Both the position numbers and the translations under genes were made by a program. This document shows, one piece after another, positions 4,078-5,044 of a stretch of DNA of 5,044 bases (position 1 is its first letter; the number at the start of each line of letters is the position of its first letter). The notes under the pieces are model-generated. The model did not search any database and was not told where the DNA came from. It was given only the letters and a program-made list of their open reading frames with translations. The stretch spans positions 1 through 5,044 of the forward strand of contig ONUD01000098.1 in NCBI GenBank assembly GCA_900320925.1, in the 5' to 3' direction. Source of the DNA: an uncultured Eubacteriales bacterium. GTDB lineage: Bacteria; Bacillota; Clostridia; Oscillospirales; Acutalibacteraceae.

Positions 4078-5044
4078 ATGACGAAGAAACAAAAGAAAAA
4101 CCTGACAAGAATCCTTGTGGCAGCCATTCTGATGGTGGTGCTGCTGTTTGTCCCGATGGAAAATAAATGGCTGAAACTGGCTTGCTATATGGTGCCGTAT
4201 CTGATTGTGGGGTATGACATACTCATCAAAGCAGGGAAGGGTATCAAAAATTTGCAGCCGTTCGATGAATGTTTCCTCATGGCAGTAGCAACTGTCGGTG
4301 CGATAGGTGTCGGAATATGGGAAAACGGCGATTTTATGGAAGCCGTTGCCGTCATGCTGTTTTACCAGATCGGGGAGTGGTTCCAGAGCTATGCCGTCGG
4401 GAAAAGCAGAAAGAATATTGCCGCCCTGATGGACATTCGCCCCGATTATGCCAATATTGAAACAGAGGGGGGAGAGCTGGAACAGGTTGACCCCGATGAA
4501 GTGGGGGTTGGTACGGTCATTGTCGTGCAGGCAGGAGAAAAAGTGCCGATTGACGGCGTGGTCGTGGAGGGAGAGTCGGCACTGGATACCGGAGCATTGA
4601 CGGGTGAAAGTATGCCGAGAAATGTCATGGCAGGCGATGATGTCATCAGCGGCTGTATCAACCTGACAGGTCTGCTGAAAATCAAAACAACCAGAGAATT
4701 TGGAGAATCCACGGTGTCCAAGATACTGGATTTAGTGGAAAATGCCAGCTCTAAAAAATCAAAATCGGAAAGTTTTATTGCAAAGTTTGCCAGAATCTAT
4801 ACCCCTGCTGTCGTATTCGGTGCATTGACACTTGCCATCATTCCCTCTGTTTTGACAGGGGAGTGGGCGGTTTGGATTTACAGGGCATTGACCTTCCTTG
4901 TCATCAGCTGTCCGTGTGCCTTGGTCATCAGTATCCCGCTGAGCTTTTTTGCAGGAATCGGCGGTGCCGGCAAGGCGGGCATACTGGTGAAAGGCTCCAA
5001 TTATCTTGAAACACTTGCCAAAACGAACATCGTTGTTTTTGATA
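4078..5044 (+). CDS. P1B-type heavy-metal ATPase, probably Zn/Cd/Pb efflux (3' end outside window)
   Basis: The N-terminal 322 residues of an inner-membrane P-type ATPase that exports transition-metal ions using ATP. Only about 11 basic residues precede the first hydrophobic segment, so there is no N-terminal HMA domain. Helices MA and MB lie near 12-25 and 34-50, M1 near 63-81 and M2 near 86-105 (with VMLFYQIGEWFQ). The actuator domain follows, with the dephosphorylation motif ALTGES (TGES at 175-178). M3 is near 243-260 and M4 near 267-292. M4 carries the metal-transport motif SCPCAL (C278-P-C280), followed by GGAGKAGILVKG. The last complete codon is D322 of VVFD, the expected phosphorylated aspartate of DKTGT. 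The CPC setting and DCANC partner fit P1B-2 (ZntA/CadA) rather than copper pumps. The start has AGGGTGG 7 bases upstream. The metal is inferred, because the deciding residues of the last helices are off-window. Confidence 0.94.
   Translation, partial: MTKKQKKNLTRILVAAILMVVLLFVPMENKWLKLACYMVPYLIVGYDILIKAGKGIKNLQPFDECFLMAVATVGAIGVGIWENGDFMEAVAVMLFYQIGEWFQSYAVGKSRKNIAALMDIRPDYANIETEGGELEQVDPDEVGVGTVIVVQAGEKVPIDGVVVEGESALDTGALTGESMPRNVMAGDDVISGCINLTGLLKIKTTREFGESTVSKILDLVENASSKKSKSESFIAKFARIYTPAVVFGALTLAIIPSVLTGEWAVWIYRALTFLVISCPCALVISIPLSFFAGIGGAGKAGILVKGSNYLETLAKTNIVVFD

Noticed and set aside
3788..4108. 106-aa minus-strand reading frame over the metal operon start
   Set aside because: Antisense to the HMA gene. 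The Phe/His-rich sequence is a by-product of Lys/Glu/Met codons on the other strand.
4446..4721. 91-aa minus-strand Ser/Thr/Pro-rich reading frame
   Set aside because: Antisense to the ATPase actuator domain. The composition is the complement of Asp/Gly/Val codons, with no start signals.
1..5044. Mobile elements, CRISPR repeats, phage genes, tRNA or rRNA
   Set aside because: No terminal repeats, transposase or integrase motifs, regular repeat-spacer pattern or RNA-gene signatures were seen, and coding space is already filled by conserved chromosomal genes.

Overview
The window looks like a piece of a Firmicutes chromosome, most likely a Clostridia member of the Lachnospiraceae/Oscillospiraceae type. 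This is inferred from protein flavour (LeuRS C-terminus, single-ACT threonine dehydratase, a CadA/ZntA-like ATPase with a separate DCANC HMA protein), strong Shine-Dalgarno sites and middling GC. The genus cannot be fixed from this much sequence. Almost every base is accounted for. I see no mobile element, CRISPR array, rRNA or tRNA.

Layout. (1) Bases 1-622, plus strand: the 3' end of leuS (leucyl-tRNA synthetase). (2) Bases 623-658: a symmetrical hairpin that fills nearly the whole gap between two convergent genes and probably terminates both. (3) Bases 660-3664, minus strand: a compact four-gene operon read from right to left. It runs ilvA (threonine dehydratase with an ACT domain), ridA (enamine/imine deaminase), a polytopic membrane protein with an HPP-like internal duplication, and a Nudix hydrolase with a NudC-like zinc ribbon. 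The gaps are 18 bp, 1 bp and a 56-bp overlap. (4) Bases 3665-3835: a divergent promoter region with one sigma-70-type promoter facing each way and an AT-rich palindrome just downstream of the rightward one. (5) Bases 3836-5044, plus strand: a metal-export operon. A free-standing 73-aa HMA metal-binding protein is followed by a P1B-type ATPase that has no HMA domain of its own. The window ends exactly at the ATPase's predicted phosphorylated aspartate.

How the genes fit together. IlvA produces reactive enamine/imine intermediates from threonine and serine, and RidA hydrolyses them, so their pairing makes direct metabolic sense. The membrane protein and the Nudix enzyme are translationally tied to that pair, but their roles are unknown. 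They are the least explained part of the window. The rightward operon is best read as Zn/Cd/Pb(II) efflux, with the N-terminal metal-binding domain supplied as a separate protein and expression probably controlled by a metal-sensing repressor at the palindrome. No repressor gene is visible here.

Nothing amounts to a clearly new system. The best leads are the ilvA-ridA-HPP-like-Nudix arrangement, the Nudix protein's altered NADH-pyrophosphatase signature, the split HMA/ATPase and the candidate operator.
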